A stretch of 64,000 nucleotides of DNA from Achromobacter animicus (GTDB taxonomy: Bacteria; Pseudomonadota; Gammaproteobacteria; Burkholderiales; Burkholderiaceae_B): contig NZ_CADIJM010000006.1 of the NCBI RefSeq assembly GCF_902859585.1, forward strand, positions 186,001 to 250,000. Reading direction: 5' to 3'. Made by a program: the position numbers and the translations under genes. The notes beneath the pieces are model-generated. The model searched no databases. It was not told the DNA's origin and saw only the letters and a program-made list of their open reading frames with translations. Positions 62,434 through 64,000 of this stretch are shown here, in pieces; within the stretch, counting starts at the first letter, position 1, and each line of letters begins with the position of its first letter.

Positions 62434-63930
62434 TCACGCCGCCGCGAACGGCCGCCCCTGCGGCCGCACCCGCATCCCGGGCGCCAGACGCGTCCATGGC
62501 AGATCCGCGGGATCGGCCTGCATCGGGCCGGGCGCCTTGGCCACCAGCACCTCGTGCGCGATGGGCTGGAAGTCGGCCCGGAAATGCACCGAGCTTTTCA
62601 CCACCAGTATCGCCATATCCTCGGGCTGCACGCCGCCGACGCGGAACAGGTTGCGGTCCAGCATCTGCGCCTTGCCGGCGCTGACCACCACCCGCACGCC
62701 GCCGATCCGCAGTGTGGCCGTCCCGCCCAGGTCGACGTCCATGCCGTTCATCATCGGTCCGTCAAAGCGCAGCCTCCCATCGGATAACGCCTCGACCACG
62801 AATTCGCCTTCAAAGGCCGCGTCGCCCGTGACGCCGGACTGACCGCCCAGCTTGAGCGCGACGGTCGCGCCGACGCCTGCCGCTGTTGCCTGACGCACCA
62901 CGTCGGGGTCGTACAGCAAGCCCAGCGCCGCGTTCTGCGCGTCCGCTTCCACTAGCGCGCGCAGCATGCCGGTGGTGTTGGCGTCGCCGCCCGCGCCGGG
63001 GTTGTCCTGCGTGTCCGCAATGACGACGGGCCGCGTCGCTTCCGCGGCCAGGGCCTGCGCGCGGCGCACCGCCTCGGCCGGTTCCAGAAAGTCCGGCGAC
63101 CACTCGGGTTCCAGCGCCAGCACGCGCGCATACAGCGATTCCGTGGCCTGCTCGACCGCGGCGGCGTCCGTGCCGTAGGCCCACACCACCGGCCCGCACT
63201 CCGGGAAATCCGCGGCGGGAAAGCCCGGCGCGAAGGAGATGGAGGCCACGCCGGGCGTCTGTTCTAGTTCACCCAGCAGCGCATACACGCCCTGCGAGGG
63301 TTCGAGCATCGTGCACATGCCGTTGATGGGAATCAGGAAGGGCAGGCGGCGTTCGCTGCGGGTCCATTTGCCGCCGGCCTGCATGCGCGCCATGAGCAGC
63401 CGCGCGGCCAGCACGCCGGTGTCGGCCATGTCCACGTGCGGATAGGTGCGGAATGCCACCAGGCCGTCGGCGCTTTGCAGCATCTGCGCGGTCACATTCG
63501 CGTGCAGATCCAGGCTGGCGACCACCGGCACGTCCGATCCCACGATCTCGCGCACGCGGGCCAGCAGTTCGCCTTCGCCATCGTCCAGATGTTCCGTGAC
63601 CATGGCGCCGTGCAAGTCCAGATAGATGGCGTCAAAGCCGCCCGCCCGCACCGCGTCCAGGATCTCGCCGGCGATGCGTTCGTAGGCGTCGCGCGTCACA
63701 TGGGCAGACGGGCTGGCGCCTGCCCAGATCACGGTCTGCACGGTGTGGCCTTCCGCGGCTACCGCGTTGATGAAGCCGCCGGCCGGAATGTTGACCTCGC
63801 GCAGCGCCAACATGTCCGCGCCCCGCACCATCGCGGGAAAACCTTCGCCGCGCACGAAGTTGTCGTAGCCCGCCTTGGAGGGCGCGAAGGTGTTGGTCTC
63901 GTGCTGGAAGCCAGCAACCAGGATGTGCAT
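62434..63930 (-). CDS. M81-family metallopeptidase (MlrC-like)
   Basis: A 498-residue protein of the MlrC/M81 family. The N-terminal metallohydrolase domain (about residues 1-290) starts AGFQHETNTFAPS and contains DLHGAMVTEHLDDGEGE and SLDLHANVT. The C-terminal domain (about 310-490) has ADTQDNPGAGGDANTTGMLRAL. MlrC was first found with microcystin degradation, where it hydrolyses a linearised peptide, but relatives in soil and host-associated bacteria occur in unrelated amino acid or peptide contexts. No partner genes are visible, as the window ends 70 bases upstream. Confidence 0.88.
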   Translation of the reverse strand: MHILVAGFQHETNTFAPSKAGYDNFVRGEGFPAMVRGADMLALREVNIPAGGFINAVAAEGHTVQTVIWAGASPSAHVTRDAYERIAGEILDAVRAGGFDAIYLDLHGAMVTEHLDDGEGELLARVREIVGSDVPVVASLDLHANVTAQMLQSADGLVAFRTYPHVDMADTGVLAARLLMARMQAGGKWTRSERRLPFLIPINGMCTMLEPSQGVYALLGELEQTPGVASISFAPGFPAADFPECGPVVWAYGTDAAAVEQATESLYARVLALEPEWSPDFLEPAEAVRRAQALAAEATRPVVIADTQDNPGAGGDANTTGMLRALVEADAQNAALGLLYDPDVVRQATAAGVGATVALKLGGQSGVTGDAAFEGEFVVEALSDGRLRFDGPMMNGMDVDLGGTATLRIGGVRVVVSAGKAQMLDRNLFRVGGVQPEDMAILVVKSSVHFRADFQPIAHEVLVAKAPGPMQADPADLPWTRLAPGMRVRPQGRPFAAA

Positions 63931-64000
63931 GAGCGTATTTCCTTGCCGATGAGAGGAGGGGAATTCGGGCGTGCGGAAATTATTGGGGGCGGCGCTGCGA
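63931..64000. other. Upstream region of the M81 gene, window end
   Basis: The last 70 bases lie upstream of the M81 start on the minus strand. The purine-rich run at the start of the gap, read on the other strand, does not make a clear ribosome site. No gene can be called. Confidence 0.3.

Overview
The window is GC-rich bacterial chromosome, about 65 % G+C by eye, and almost every long frame has GC-biased third positions. The gene content points to a betaproteobacterium of the Alcaligenaceae, most likely Achromobacter or a close Bordetella relative. Evidence includes two orphan TctC/Bug solute receptors, many LysR and GntR regulators paired with small catabolic operons, a napE-D-A periplasmic nitrate reductase operon, and an rpfR/rpfF pair close to that of Burkholderia cenocepacia. 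The genus is an inference; there is no rRNA in the window.

Layout. 1-2219: 5' part of a nap operon (napE, napD, napA cut by the window edge), all minus. 2535-5447: 3-hydroxyacyl dehydrogenase plus BKACE with a divergent LysR. 5533-9681: Fec-type iron module (FecI sigma, FecR, TonB receptor) with a Fur-box-like site. 9850-13572: GntR, IlvD/Edd sugar-acid dehydratase and divergent TctC receptor. 13861-16767: convergent rpfR (PAS-GGDEF-EAL) and rpfF (DSF synthase), a complete cis-2-unsaturated fatty acid quorum-sensing and c-di-GMP pair. 17188-23000: lipoprotein hydrolase, SDR/LysR pair, GntP permease, Nudix protein, unknown membrane protein. 23125-29757: catabolic island with a cyclase-ligase-GntR-binding protein operon facing TctC-SDR, around a perfect 18-bp palindrome. 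29758-30596: non-coding repeats with two palindromic elements and a 26-bp tandem repeat. 30585-33651: GlxA-type AraC regulator, DJ-1/PfpI protein, Lrp and LysE exporter. 33683-33829: 36-bp tandem repeat. 33910-39861: two ABC exporters, one a 1202-residue double-cassette fusion. 39955-49257: LysR, TauABC-like importer, FAD oxidoreductase-HutD-etfBA, LysR and HutG-like hydrolase. 49522-53903: MarC, flavin monooxygenase and a TPP-riboswitch-controlled SSS transporter. 53925-55743: an AbiE type IV toxin-antitoxin locus with duplicated operators and two apparent frame disruptions. 55758-63930: phosphatase, tRNA-Ala(CGC), exonuclease III, a small unknown protein, SDR, FadR-type regulator with divergent aldehyde dehydrogenase, riboflavin synthase and an M81 (MlrC) protein.

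Most metabolic genes sit in compact regulator-plus-operon modules, with the regulator divergent from or inside the operon and dyad sites in the shared promoter gap. The least ordinary parts are the rpfR/rpfF pair, the damaged AbiE locus with its twin operators, the riboswitch transporter, the palindromic repeat elements near 30 kb and a 13-bp palindrome shared by two intergenic repeats 24 kb apart.
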